Shown here: positions 26,546-35,094 of the stretch, piece by piece
Layout of the letters: the number at the start of each line of letters is the position of its first letter
How positions within the stretch are numbered: the stretch's first letter is position 1
Assembly (NCBI RefSeq): GCF_009720485.1
Contig: NZ_CP045245.1
Span: 1,240,001-1,304,000, forward strand
Source: Cellulomonas sp. JZ18
GTDB taxonomy: Bacteria; Actinomycetota; Actinomycetes; Actinomycetales; Cellulomonadaceae
DNA: 64,000 bases
Reading direction: 5' to 3'
Notes under the pieces: generated by a model
Seen by the model: only the letters and a program-made list of their open reading frames with translations
Database searches by the model: none
What the model was told of the DNA's origin: nothing
Program-made: the position numbers and the translations under genes

Positions 26546-27250
26546 GTGACCAGCCACGCCCCCGACCACGACGCGCTCAACTCCACCGTCCGCTACACGA
26601 TGTGGTCCGTCCTCGCGGTGGACAGCCCCCTGCCGGCGGACGACGCGGCCCGCGCCGCGCTCGTCGCGGGCGCCCGGGCGGCGGTCGGCGAGGACGCGGG
26701 GCTCGTCGTGCGCGGCTGGTACGACGTCGGCGGCCTGCGGGCCGACGCCGACCTCATGGTGTGGTGGCACGCGGAGACGGTGGAGCAGGTGCAGGGCGCG
26801 TACCGCCGCCTGCTCGCCAGCGGCCTCGGGGCTCACCTGCGCCCGGTCTGGTCCGTCGTGGGGCTGCACCGCCCGGCGGAGTTCAACCGGGCGCACGTGC
26901 CGGCGTTCCTCGCCGGGGAGCCTGCGGGCGACTACCTGTGCCTCTACCCGTTCGTGCGCTCGTACGACTGGTACGTGCTGCCCGAGGACGACCGCCGCCG
27001 CATGCTGGTGGAGCACGGGCACGCCGCGCGGGACTACCCGGACGTGCGCGCGAACACCGTGGCGTCGTTCGCCCTCGGCGACTACGAGTGGCTGCTCGCC
27101 TTCGAGGCGCCGGAGCTGCACCGCATCGTGGACCTCATGCGCGAGCTGCGGAACACCGAGGCGCGCCTGCACGTGCGCGAGGAGGTCCCGTTCTACACGG
27201 GTCCGCGCGTCGAGCTGGAGGACTGGGCGGAGCGCCTGCCCCGGGCCTGA
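26546..27250 (+). CDS. chdC: Coproheme decarboxylase (HemQ/ChdC)
   Basis: 234-residue chlorite-dismutase-family enzyme that converts coproheme to heme b with peroxide, using the product of the ferrochelatase gene upstream. MWSVLAVD and [11 protein letters not shown] are typical of the first ferredoxin-like half. [12 protein letters not shown] carries the conserved Tyr of ChdC (~137), and [15 protein letters not shown] carries the proximal His (~163). The GTG lies 43 bases after cpfC, giving a two-gene heme operon. Confidence 0.95.
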   Translation: MTSHAPDHDALNSTVRYTMWSVLAVDSPLPADDAARAALVAGARAAVGEDAGLVVRGWYDVGGLRADADLMVWWHAETVEQVQGAYRRLLASGLGAHLRPVWSVVGLHRPAEFNRAHVPAFLAGEPAGDYLCLYPFVRSYDWYVLPEDDRRRMLVEHGHAARDYPDVRANTVASFALGDYEWLLAFEAPELHRIVDLMRELRNTEARLHVREEVPFYTGPRVELEDWAERLPRA

Positions 27251-27443
27251 GCGCGGCGCGCTCCCGTCCCGTCCCGCTCCCGTCCCCTCCCGCGGCCGTC
27301 GCCTGCCGCTGCCGTCGCCTGCCGCGCGGTCCCCTCCCGACGCCGTCCTCCCGGTGCCGTCCTCGGGCGGCCGCCGGCCGGCGCCACGGTCGGCCGGCGC
27401 CACGGGTCGGGCGGCCGCGGCGTGCCGGTGCCATGATCGACGC
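27251..27443. repeat. Low-complexity intergenic stretch with short duplications
   Basis: Runs of C-C-C-G-T-C at the start, then CGTCGCCTGCCG twice and GCCGGCGCCACGG twice. No gene is seen. The -10 box of the META-domain gene is at its end. Confidence 0.5.
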
Positions 27444-27917
27444 ATGCGCGACGACGACGACACGCACGGGGACGACGCCGAGGCAGCACCGGGCGACCCG
27501 ACGCCCGACGGGGTCGCCGGCGGCGACGTCGACTGGCTGCACGGGACGTGGCGCGTCGCCGAGGTCGACGACGCGGCCCTCGCCGACGGCCTGCAGGGGC
27601 CGCCGCGGCTGACCTTCGAGGGCGACGGGCAGGTGTACGGCTACGCCGGCGTCAACCACGTGCGTGGCACCTGGCGCCTCACCGAGGGCAGGCTCGAGGT
27701 GGGCCCGGTCGTGCAGACCATGATGGCCGGGCCGCCCGAGGCGACGGCGACCGAGCAGGCGGTGACCGCGCTGCTCGAGGAGGGCGGCTCGGCCGAGCGC
27801 ACCGGTGCCGAGGTGCGCGTGCGGACCCCGTCGGGCCGCGTGTTCCGCCTCACCCCGGCACCGGAGCCGGACGCGCCGGAGCCGGACCCGACGGCGGGCC
27901 CGCACGTGCTCGGCTGA
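27444..27917 (+). CDS. META-domain (HslJ-like) protein
   Basis: 157 residues with a single META-like domain: WLHGTWRVAEV (~31-41), RLTFEGDGQVYGYAGVNHVRGTW in the middle (shown by the G-Y-A-G-V-N-x-x-x-G-x-W pattern), and a TMMAGPPE stretch. HslJ relatives are heat-inducible surface lipoproteins in Gram-negatives, but this one lacks a signal peptide or lipobox. The acidic N- and C-terminal ends look disordered. The ATG follows CATGAT by six bases. Confidence 0.82.
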   Translation: MRDDDDTHGDDAEAAPGDPTPDGVAGGDVDWLHGTWRVAEVDDAALADGLQGPPRLTFEGDGQVYGYAGVNHVRGTWRLTEGRLEVGPVVQTMMAGPPEATATEQAVTALLEEGGSAERTGAEVRVRTPSGRVFRLTPAPEPDAPEPDPTAGPHVLG

Positions 27918-27926
27918 GGCGCACGC

Positions 27927-27952
27927 ACGGGCCCGTCGTGGTCAGGGCCCGT
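27927..27952. terminator. Hairpin between convergent META and dehydrogenase genes
   Basis: Eight-bp stem ACGGGCCC (27927-27934) with 27945-27952 and a ten-base loop, in a 56-bp convergent gap. Confidence 0.5.
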
Positions 27953-27973
27953 CGGGGAGCGGGCGTGTCCCGG

Positions 27974-29347
27974 TCAGGGGTAGAGCCCCCGGATCTGGTG
28001 CGCCTCGGCGACACGCCGGACGCCGATCGTCAGGGCGGCGTCACGCAGCGTGATGCCCTCGGCGCGCGCGAGCGCGGCCACGGCGTCGTGGCTCGCCGTC
28101 ATCTGGTGCTCGAGCCGGTCCGCGATCTCCTCGGCGGTCCACCAGTAGGCCTGGTTGGCCTGCACCCACTCGAAGTAGCTCACGACCACGCCGCCCGCGT
28201 TGGCGAGGATGTCGGGGACGACGACGACGCCGCGGTCGGCGAGGACGCGGTCGCCCTCGGTGGTCGTCGGGCCGTTCGCGCCCTCGACGACCCACCGGGC
28301 CTTGACCTGGGCCGCGGTCTCGCCGTCGAGGACGCCCTCGACAGCGGCCGGGACGAGCAGGTCGACGTCGAGGGTGAGCAGGCCGTGGTTGTCGATGGGG
28401 TCCGCCTCGGGGAAGCCGGCGACCGTCCCGGTGCGGGTCGCGTGCGCGAGGAGCGCCGGCACGTCCAGCCCCTCGCTGCGGTGCACCCCGCCGACGGCGT
28501 CGGTCACCGCGACGACGCGCGTCCCCGCCTCGTGCAGCAGGCGCGCCGCGTGCGAGCCGACCTTGCCGAACCCCTGCACCGCGGCGGTCACCTCCGCCAG
28601 GCCGACGCCGTCGCGTGCGAGCGCCGCACGTGCGGTGTGCACGACCCCCTGGGACGTCGCCGTGGCCCGTCCGAGCGAGCCGCCCACCGTCAGCGGCTTG
28701 CCGGTCGTGACCGCCGGGATCGTGAAGCCGCGGTTCACGGAGTACGTGTCCATGACCCACGCCATGGTCTGCTCGTCGGTGCCGATGTCGGGCGCCATGA
28801 TGTCCCGCTCGGGGCCGATGATCGGCATGATCTCGCTCGTGTACCGGCGGGTGACCCGCTCGAGCTCGGGCCGCGAGTGCGCGTGCGGGTCGATCGTCAC
28901 GCCGCCCTTCGCGCCGCCGTACGGCACGTCGACGACCGCGCACTTCCAGGTCATCCACATCGCCAGGGCCCGGACCTCGTCCAGGTCCACGCTGGCGGCG
29001 TACCGCAGGCCGCCCTTGCCCGGGCCGCGCGAGATGTTGTGCTGCACGCGGTAGCCCGTGAAGACCTCCGTCCGGCCGTCGTCACGGCGCAGCGGGACGG
29101 CCACGCGCATCTCGCGGCGCGGAGTGGCGAGCATGGCGTGCAGACCCTCGTCGTAGCCGAGGATCTCGACCGCACGCGCGAGCTGGTGCTGCGCCGTGGC
29201 GAGCGGGCTGGCGTCGAGCGCACCGGGCGGGGCGGGGTCGCGGTCGGTCGTGGGACGGGCGGCCGGGGTGGGGACGGGGTCGGTCCCGGTGGCGGTCCGA
29301 TCCGTCGCGTCGTCGGTCGGGGGCGTGCCGGCAGGAGGGTGATCCAT
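27974..29347 (-). CDS. Glu/Leu/Phe/Val dehydrogenase (glutamate dehydrogenase-like)
   Basis: 457-residue amino-acid dehydrogenase. The dimerisation domain has GPGKGGLRY with a substrate Lys (~104), the catalytic Lys in WKCAVVDVPYGGAKGG (~127-138), and the Rossmann motif QGFGKVGS (~250). The overall length fits NAD(P)-linked GDH with an added ~50-residue Pro/Thr/Asp N-terminus that looks disordered. The amino-acid specificity is not certain. The ATG is seven bases after CAGGGT. Confidence 0.92.
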   Translation of the reverse strand: MDHPPAGTPPTDDATDRTATGTDPVPTPAARPTTDRDPAPPGALDASPLATAQHQLARAVEILGYDEGLHAMLATPRREMRVAVPLRRDDGRTEVFTGYRVQHNISRGPGKGGLRYAASVDLDEVRALAMWMTWKCAVVDVPYGGAKGGVTIDPHAHSRPELERVTRRYTSEIMPIIGPERDIMAPDIGTDEQTMAWVMDTYSVNRGFTIPAVTTGKPLTVGGSLGRATATSQGVVHTARAALARDGVGLAEVTAAVQGFGKVGSHAARLLHEAGTRVVAVTDAVGGVHRSEGLDVPALLAHATRTGTVAGFPEADPIDNHGLLTLDVDLLVPAAVEGVLDGETAAQVKARWVVEGANGPTTTEGDRVLADRGVVVVPDILANAGGVVVSYFEWVQANQAYWWTAEEIADRLEHQMTASHDAVAALARAEGITLRDAALTIGVRRVAEAHQIRGLYP

Positions 29348-29384
29348 GTCACCTACCCTGGCACGGGCCCCCGGCCCGGGCAGG

Positions 29385-29888
29385 TCAGCAGACGCGGATG
29401 TCGGTGACCCACTTCGTGACGTTCCCGCCGAGGTGACGGCTGTGCCGTGCGGGGACGCGCACGCACGCGCCGACGCTGCCGTTCGAGTACACGGGGGCGA
29501 CCGACATCGCACGGTGCTGGCAGTTGTAGAGCCGCGCGGACCACGGCGACGGGAACGCCAGGTAGTACGACGACAGGTAGGAGCACCACGCCTCCTCGTC
29601 CTCCACCGTCGCCAGCGGACGGACCCCGCCGGTGCCGGCCGCGCCGCCGTCGGCACCGGCCCCCTCGGCGCCGGGCGCGACGACCACGGTGCCGCGGTCG
29701 ACCGGGGCAGGCGGCGGTGCCGGTGCTGCGACCGCGGGGGAGGTCAGCGCGGCGACGGCGGCGACGAGCACGACCGCGGCACCGACGAGGGTGCGCAGCG
29801 GGCGGCCCCGGTGCGGCGTCCTCGCACGGTGCGGCGTCGGGCCGCTGAGCGGCGCGGGACGGGGGACCGGGGAGGACGTGCGGCGCAC
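29385..29888 (-). CDS. Small secreted protein with four cysteines
   Basis: 167 residues. A long basic, Pro-rich n-region precedes a hydrophobic core (LVGAAVVLVAAVAAL) and a likely signal-peptidase site after AVAA near residue 63. The mature C-terminal part has Cys at four positions (WCSYL, LYNCQH, GACVR, DIRVC), which could form two disulfides. It resembles small inhibitor-like secreted actinobacterial proteins, but I cannot name a family. The GTG at 29888 has GGAG six bases upstream. Confidence 0.75.
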   Translation of the reverse strand: MRRTSSPVPRPAPLSGPTPHRARTPHRGRPLRTLVGAAVVLVAAVAALTSPAVAAPAPPPAPVDRGTVVVAPGAEGAGADGGAAGTGGVRPLATVEDEEAWCSYLSSYYLAFPSPWSARLYNCQHRAMSVAPVYSNGSVGACVRVPARHSRHLGGNVTKWVTDIRVC

Positions 29889-30139
29889 GGGCGCTCCTCT
29901 CGTCGGCCGGCACAGGAGCCGGCGGGGAGTGCGCCGCACGTCGTCGGGCGGCGCCGGAGCCACCCTCACAAACCCGACCCGGACATGTCAAGGACGGTAC
30001 GACGAACGTCATGCATCCCCTCGACAGCCGGTGGGCGCGCGCCGCGGCCGCGACCGGGGCGCCACGGAGGAGGGCCGCCGACCCGCTCGGGAGCCGCGGG
30101 CCGTGCGTCAGACCTCTGCGCGGGCCGGCGCGCGGTGCG
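29889..30139. other. Intergenic region, 251 bp
   Basis: Between the secreted-protein gene start and the LacI gene end. It holds the promoter region of the secreted protein. No further gene or strong hairpin was seen. Confidence 0.5.
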
Positions 30140-31180
30140 TCAGGCCGATGCGCGGACGACGAGCTCCGGGGCGAAGATCAGCGGTTCGCTCGGGGGTGCG
30201 CCGTGCAGCTGGTCGAGCAGTCGCGCGCCCGCCGCGCGGGCCATCGCGACGACCGGCTGGATGACGCTCGTGAGCGGCGGGTTCGTCGACGCGGCGACGC
30301 CGAGGTTGTCGTAGCCGACGACCGCCACGTCGCCGGGCACGTCGCGTCCGAGCTCGGCCAGCACGCCCAGCGCACCGGCCGCCATGAGGTCGGACGCGAT
30401 GAAGATGCCGTCGACGTCGGGGTGCCGGGCGAGCAGCTCGCGCGCCGCCCGCGCTCCCGACGTGATGGTGAAGTCGCCGTGGACGACCGCGGACTGGTCG
30501 AGCCCCGCGTCCTGCATGGCACGCCGCCAGCCGGCGAGGCGGTCGATGCCCGCGGACATGTCCTGGGGGCCGGCGATGGTGCCGATGCGGCGGCAGCCGC
30601 GGTCCACGAGGTGCTGGGTCGCGATGCGCCCGCCCTCGGTGTTGTCGGTGTCGACGTACTGCACGTCCTCGTCGGGGGCGGACAGCGGACGTCCGACGAA
30701 CACGTTGGGGACGCGCGAGGTCAGCAGCGCGCGGTCCAGCTCGTCGTCGCGGTGGTGCGAGACGACGATCGCGCCGTCGACGTGGCCGTTGCGCAGGTAC
30801 CGGATCGTGCGCTCGCTCTCACCGGGACGGGCGATGACGAGGACCACCTGGATGTCCGAGTCGGCGAGCGACGTGCTCAGGCCGTTGAGCGTGCCCGCGA
30901 AGAACGGGTCGGAGAGCACGCGCTCGTCCGGCTCGGGGACGACGAGCGCGATCGAGTCCGTCCGCCGTGTGACGAGCGAGCGGGCGGCGCGGTTGGGCGT
31001 GTAGCCGAGGTCCGCCACCGCCGCCTCGACCGCCGACAGCGCCTCGGGGGAGACCCGCAGGCCCCCGTTGATCGCGCGCGAGGCCGTCGACCTCGACACA
31101 CCGGCGCGCTCGGCCACCTGCTCGAGCGTCGGGGCGCTCGGGCGCACCCGCTCCGCTCCCGTCGGGACGTTCTCGACCAC
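30140..31180 (-). CDS. LacI-family transcriptional regulator (CebR-like)
   Basis: 346 residues. The HTH (LEQVAERAGVSRSTASRAING, residues ~19-39) has the family hinge GYTPNRAARSL. The periplasmic-binding-like sensor domain follows, with the usual SDLMAAGAL and GYDNLGVA segments. The sugar transporter genes just upstream and the CelR/CebR-type operator at 34860 suggest that it represses them until an oligosaccharide such as cellobiose binds. The GTG at 31180 is in frame; the ATG at 31190 is not. Confidence 0.92.
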   Translation of the reverse strand: MVENVPTGAERVRPSAPTLEQVAERAGVSRSTASRAINGGLRVSPEALSAVEAAVADLGYTPNRAARSLVTRRTDSIALVVPEPDERVLSDPFFAGTLNGLSTSLADSDIQVVLVIARPGESERTIRYLRNGHVDGAIVVSHHRDDELDRALLTSRVPNVFVGRPLSAPDEDVQYVDTDNTEGGRIATQHLVDRGCRRIGTIAGPQDMSAGIDRLAGWRRAMQDAGLDQSAVVHGDFTITSGARAARELLARHPDVDGIFIASDLMAAGALGVLAELGRDVPGDVAVVGYDNLGVAASTNPPLTSVIQPVVAMARAAGARLLDQLHGAPPSEPLIFAPELVVRASA

Positions 31181-31325
31181 CGTTGGTCATCCCCTCCTGT
31201 GGCTGCTCGGCGAGCAGCGCGTCGACGTCCTGCTGCCCCGACCGTGCGAGGCACAGCGAGGCTACCCGGACGGACGACTCCCGCCCGGCCGGACGCACCG
31301 CGCGTCCGGCCGGGTGAGGAGCGCC

Positions 31326-32240
31326 TCAGCCCTTGACCGCTCCCGCCATGATCCCCGCGACCAGCTGTCGACCGGCGAACATGAACAGGATGATGAGGGG
31401 CAGCGTGACCAGGAAGACGCCCGCCATGACCAGCGAGTAGTCGACGAAGTAGTTCGCCTGGAGCAGCCGCACCGCCACGGGCAGCGTCGGGTTGTCCTGG
31501 TTCAGGACGATCGACGGCCAGAAGAAGTTGGTCCACTGGGTGACGAACGTGAAGAGCGCCAGCATGGCCGCCGCCGGACGCGCGGCCGGCAGCGCGATCG
31601 ACCAGAACGTGCGGAACATCGAGGCGCCGTCCACGCGCGCGGCCTCGATGAGCTCGTACGGCAGCGCCTCCTCGAGGTACTGGGTCATCCAGAACACGCC
31701 GAAGGCGGTGACGAGCGCCGGCACGATGACCGCCTGCAGCGTCCCGATCCAGCCGATCTTCGCCATGATGATGTACAGCGGGATGACGCCGAGCTGCGTC
31801 GGGACCGCCATGGTCGCGATGACGAAGACGAGCAGCGGCCGACGTCCGCGGAAGTTGAGCTTCGCGAACGAGAACCCCGCCAGGGTCGAGAACAGCACCG
31901 TCGCCGCGGCGGTGACCACCGAGATGATCACCGAGTTGGTGAACGCCTTCCAGAAGTCGAAGGCGTCGGAGTTCATGACCTGGGAGAACTTGTCGAACAG
32001 CGAGGCGTCCGGCAGCAGCTGCGGCAGCGCGCTCTGGGAGATCGCGGCCGGGTCCGAGGAGCCGAGCAGCAGCGTGTAGTAGATCGGACCGAGACCCACG
32101 AGGACCGCGACGCCGAGGAGCACGTACGTCACGACCCCCGGTCGGCGGTCGTACCCGCCGACCCTGCCCTTCGTGCTGCGGGCGGCGGCGCGGGCCGCAC
32201 CGGGGCCGGCCGACTGGCGGATCATGGGGACGGAGCTCAT
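31326..32240 (-). CDS. Sugar ABC transporter permease (CebG/MalG-like)
   Basis: 304-residue inner-membrane subunit, CUT1 family. About six hydrophobic segments, with the permease EAA loop near residues 195-210 (ELIEAARVDGASMFRTFWSI, key residues E-A-A-x-x-D-G-A). The ATG overlaps the stop of the other permease (ATGA, 32237-32240) and has GGAGG five bases upstream. It belongs to the operon binding protein > permease 1 > permease 2, with the LacI gene after it. No ATPase gene is present; a shared MsiK-type ATPase elsewhere is expected from this family. Confidence 0.92.
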   Translation of the reverse strand: MSSVPMIRQSAGPGAARAAARSTKGRVGGYDRRPGVVTYVLLGVAVLVGLGPIYYTLLLGSSDPAAISQSALPQLLPDASLFDKFSQVMNSDAFDFWKAFTNSVIISVVTAAATVLFSTLAGFSFAKLNFRGRRPLLVFVIATMAVPTQLGVIPLYIIMAKIGWIGTLQAVIVPALVTAFGVFWMTQYLEEALPYELIEAARVDGASMFRTFWSIALPAARPAAAMLALFTFVTQWTNFFWPSIVLNQDNPTLPVAVRLLQANYFVDYSLVMAGVFLVTLPLIILFMFAGRQLVAGIMAGAVKG

Positions 32241-33271
32241 GCCGACCTCCTCGAGGAACGGGCGGCGGCACGCCGCTGACGGCGGGACGGTCGGTTGCCG
32301 CCCGAGGTCGAGATCCGGTTCGTGACCGCGAAGTTCACCAGGCCGATCAGCACGACGATGATGAAGAGGATCCACGCGACGGCCGCGGCGCGGCCGAGGT
32401 CGCGCTGCGTGCCCCATCCGACGTCGTAGAGGTACAGCGTGGTGGTCATCCACTGCTGCGAGGCGCCACCGCGGCCGATCTCGTCGAACACGCGCGGCTC
32501 GTCGAAGATCTGCAGACCGCCGATGGTCGAGGTCAGCACGACGAAGATGATCGTCGCCCGGATCTGGGGCACGGTCACCGAGAAGAACTGCCGCACGCGG
32601 CCGGCGCCGTCGATGATCGCGGCCTCGTAGAGCTCGCGCGGGACGGCCTGCATCGCGGCGAGGAAGATGAGGGTGTTGTAGCCGGTCCACCGGAAGTTGA
32701 CCATCGAGGCGATCGCCACGTGGCTGGCGAGCGGGTCCACGTGCCAGCGCACGGGGTCGATCCCGACGACGCCGAGCGCGGTGTTGATGAGGCCGGACTG
32801 GTCCGCGAACATGCGGCCGAAGATCAGGCCGACGGCGACCGGGGCCACGACGTACGGCAGCAGGACGCCCATGCGCCAGAAGGTCTTCGCGCGCAGGTTC
32901 TGGTCCAGCAGGGCGGCCAGCGTGATCGCGACGAGCACCTGCGGCACGGACGACAGCAGGAAGATCGAGAACGTGTTGCGCAGCGACCGCCAGAACATCG
33001 GCTGGTCGAAGACGTCGAGGTAGTTCTGGAAGCCGATGTAGTCGCCCTGACCGCCCAGCAGCGCCCAGTCGTAGACCGACACGTACGCCGTGTACAGGAG
33101 CGGGAACAGGCCGGTGATCGCGAAGACGATGAAGAACGGCGAGATGTACAGGTAGGGCGAGAGCTTGACGTCCCAGCGCGACAGCTTCTGGGAGAAGCCG
33201 ACCCGCCGCGGGGGACGGGGTGCGCCGGAGGGCGCGACGCGCTCGGGTGCGGGTGGGGACTGGACGGACAT
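32237..33271 (-). CDS. Sugar ABC transporter permease (CebF/MalF-like)
   Basis: 344-residue CUT1 permease. It has a Pro-rich cytoplasmic N-terminus, about six hydrophobic segments, and the EAA loop ELYEAAIIDGAGRVRQF (~215-231). It partners the permease just downstream, with which it overlaps. It is separated from the binding-protein gene by 139 bp containing a 36-bp palindrome, which could lower permease expression relative to the binding protein. Confidence 0.92.
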   Translation of the reverse strand: MSVQSPPAPERVAPSGAPRPPRRVGFSQKLSRWDVKLSPYLYISPFFIVFAITGLFPLLYTAYVSVYDWALLGGQGDYIGFQNYLDVFDQPMFWRSLRNTFSIFLLSSVPQVLVAITLAALLDQNLRAKTFWRMGVLLPYVVAPVAVGLIFGRMFADQSGLINTALGVVGIDPVRWHVDPLASHVAIASMVNFRWTGYNTLIFLAAMQAVPRELYEAAIIDGAGRVRQFFSVTVPQIRATIIFVVLTSTIGGLQIFDEPRVFDEIGRGGASQQWMTTTLYLYDVGWGTQRDLGRAAAVAWILFIIVVLIGLVNFAVTNRISTSGGNRPSRRQRRAAARSSRRSA

Positions 33272-33368
33272 GGCGGACCTCGCGTGGGTGGTGACCCCGG
33301 GGGCTCAGGGTCGCGTCGTACCCGCAGACCCTCGGACGGCAGACGCGGGGGAGTTCCCCCCGCACGGA

Positions 33369-33404
33369 GGACCGGCCGGGGACGACGTCGTCCCCGGCCG
33401 GTCC
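33369..33404 (-). terminator. 36-bp perfect palindrome between binding-protein and permease genes
   Basis: 18 bases (33369-33386) followed directly by their exact reverse complement (33387-33404). It begins seven bases after the binding-protein stop. It may act as an attenuator or stabilise the upstream mRNA part. Confidence 0.75.
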
Positions 33405-33410
33405 GGTCGA

Positions 33411-34724
33411 TCACAGACCCAGGTTCTCGAACGCCTCGACGGCGCTCTGCCAGCCCTGCTCGGGGTTCTGGGACTGCTCGACGTCGACGCGCAGGATCGC
33501 GTCGCTCACCGCCTGGTGGATCTGGAAGTAGTTCGGACCCTTGAACGGCGTGACGTCGATCGCCGCGGCGCGGTTCGCGAAGATCTCACCGACCGGCGCG
33601 TTGTTGAAGAACTCGTTCGTCGCAGCCGTGAGCTCCTCGTTCTCCCACGCCTCGATCTGGCTGGGGAACGTGCCCGCGTTGAGGAACGCCTTGATCTGCG
33701 TCTCGGGCGAGGTCAGCCACTCCGCCAGCTTCTGCGCCTCCTCGACGTTCTTGCCCGTCGCCGGGACGGTCAGGTACGAGCCGCCCCAGTTGCCGCCGCC
33801 GCCGGGGAAGACGTCCGCGACGTCCCAGCCGGTGACCCCGCCGGAGCGCTCCTCGACCGGGCCGGTCATCCACGCCGGGCAGAGCATGGTCGCGAAGCCG
33901 TTGCTCTGGAACGCGGCGTCCCAGTCGGGCGACCACTGCTGCAGGTGCGCCGACAGGTCGGCGGACGCGGTCACGACCTGCGTGAACGCCTCCTGGACCT
34001 CGGTGTTCTCGGCGAGCGGCTTCGGGGTGCCGTCGGACTCCTCGTAGGCGTTCTCCATCTGGTTCACGATGCCCTGGTAGATGGAGGTGGCGGAGTCGTA
34101 CCAGGCGACGTCCGGCGAGGCGGCCTTGAACTGGCGACCGGCCTCGAAGTAGGACTCCCACGTCGCGTTGTCGCCGCCGAGGAGCTCCTTGACCGACTCG
34201 CGGTCGGACGGCAGGCCCGCGGCCTCGAAGAGGTCGGCGCGGTAGCAGATGCCCTCGGGGCCGATGTCGGTGCCGTAGCCGATGAGGCGGCCGTCCTCGG
34301 ACGTGGCCGCCTGGACCTTCCAGTCCTCCCAGCGGCCCTCGACGGCGTCGCTCGTCAGGTCGGCGAACGCGTCCGCGCTCGTCAGGAGCTCGGGCAGCCA
34401 GTCGACCTCGATGGCCTCGATGTCGGCCAGGCCGGAGCCGCCGGCGGCGAGCTTGGTGGTGAGGTTCGTCCGCGCGTCCTCGGACCGGGCGGCACGCGTC
34501 TGCTTGACGGTGACGTTCGGGTTCTCCTCGCTGTACTCCGCGAGGAGCTCCTCGGTGTAGCCGAAGTCGTTGAAGGTCGCGACCGTGAGGGTGATCTTCT
34601 CGTCGCCGCTCGCGGCGTCACCGCCCTCGTCGCCGTTACCGCCGCCGGAGCAGGCGGTGGCGAGCATCGAGATGCTCATGATGCCGGCGGCGAGCGCCCA
34701 CGACTTGCGTGTGGTCTTGCGCAC
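33411..34724 (-). CDS. Sugar ABC transporter solute-binding lipoprotein (CebE-like)
   Basis: 437 residues. A signal peptide with lipobox LATAC places the lipid-bound Cys near 25, followed by a Gly/Asp-rich linker. The rest has the extracellular solute-binding protein family 1 fold (ITLTVATFNDFGYTEELL at the start of the mature domain; IGYGTDIGPEGICYRADLF in the middle). It delivers a sugar oligomer to the two permeases. The GTG at 34724 has AAGGGAG upstream. The promoter and operator are about 140-190 bases upstream. Cellobiose/cello-oligosaccharide as ligand is inferred from operator and context. Confidence 0.92.
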   Translation of the reverse strand: MRKTTRKSWALAAGIMSISMLATACSGGGNGDEGGDAASGDEKITLTVATFNDFGYTEELLAEYSEENPNVTVKQTRAARSEDARTNLTTKLAAGGSGLADIEAIEVDWLPELLTSADAFADLTSDAVEGRWEDWKVQAATSEDGRLIGYGTDIGPEGICYRADLFEAAGLPSDRESVKELLGGDNATWESYFEAGRQFKAASPDVAWYDSATSIYQGIVNQMENAYEESDGTPKPLAENTEVQEAFTQVVTASADLSAHLQQWSPDWDAAFQSNGFATMLCPAWMTGPVEERSGGVTGWDVADVFPGGGGNWGGSYLTVPATGKNVEEAQKLAEWLTSPETQIKAFLNAGTFPSQIEAWENEELTAATNEFFNNAPVGEIFANRAAAIDVTPFKGPNYFQIHQAVSDAILRVDVEQSQNPEQGWQSAVEAFENLGL

Positions 34725-34859
34725 TGTGACTCCCTTGTCAGTCGGACGGCGGCGTCGCCGTACCCCTGTGTCCACCCGGCACCCGGACGCCGCAGGGGCC
34801 GCGTCGGGCGACGCGCGTCGGGCCGTCGGGCCCCGCCGTGGGCCTCCCGTGGTCGTTCG

Positions 34860-34873
34860 CGGGAGCGTTCCCA
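34860..34873. promoter_or_regulatory. CelR/CebR-type operator
   Basis: CGGGAGCGTTCCCA matches the known 14-bp CelR/CebR palindrome TGGGAGCGCTCCCA at 12 of 14 bases. It lies about +7 to +20 relative to the predicted start of transcription, where a LacI-type repressor blocks elongation or clearance. Confidence 0.75.
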
Positions 34874-34886
34874 CGCGCTGGGTGAC

Positions 34887-34916
34887 ACCTTCGTCCGGTT
34901 CATGGGCGAGTGTCAA
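34887..34916 (-). promoter_or_regulatory. Promoter of the sugar-uptake operon
   Basis: The -35 box TTGACA (34916-34911) is perfect. After 18 bases, GAAGGT (34892-34887) is a weak -10 box. Transcription would begin near 34880, just before the operator. Confidence 0.55.
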
Positions 34917-35094
34917 GGAGCGCGGTGTCCGCCGACCGGGTGGTAGCGATCCCACGAATGTGTCTTCGCAGGTCAGAGGGCCGAAGTGCCGCCCGCGTTA
35001 CCCAATCGTTACGGCTGCGGGACCGGCGCGTGACCCGCCGGTGGACGGTGGTCTCGAGGAGCTGCTCGGAAGCAGGCGGGCGCGGGGCCCGCGC

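Larger units (their letters stand above)
34725..35094. other. Regulatory region of the sugar-uptake operon
   Basis: A 370-bp gap between the binding-protein gene and the DUF2505 gene, both on the minus strand. Its left half carries a TTGACA promoter and a CelR/CebR-like operator, leaving a ~155-base leader before the GTG. No gene is seen. Confidence 0.6.
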
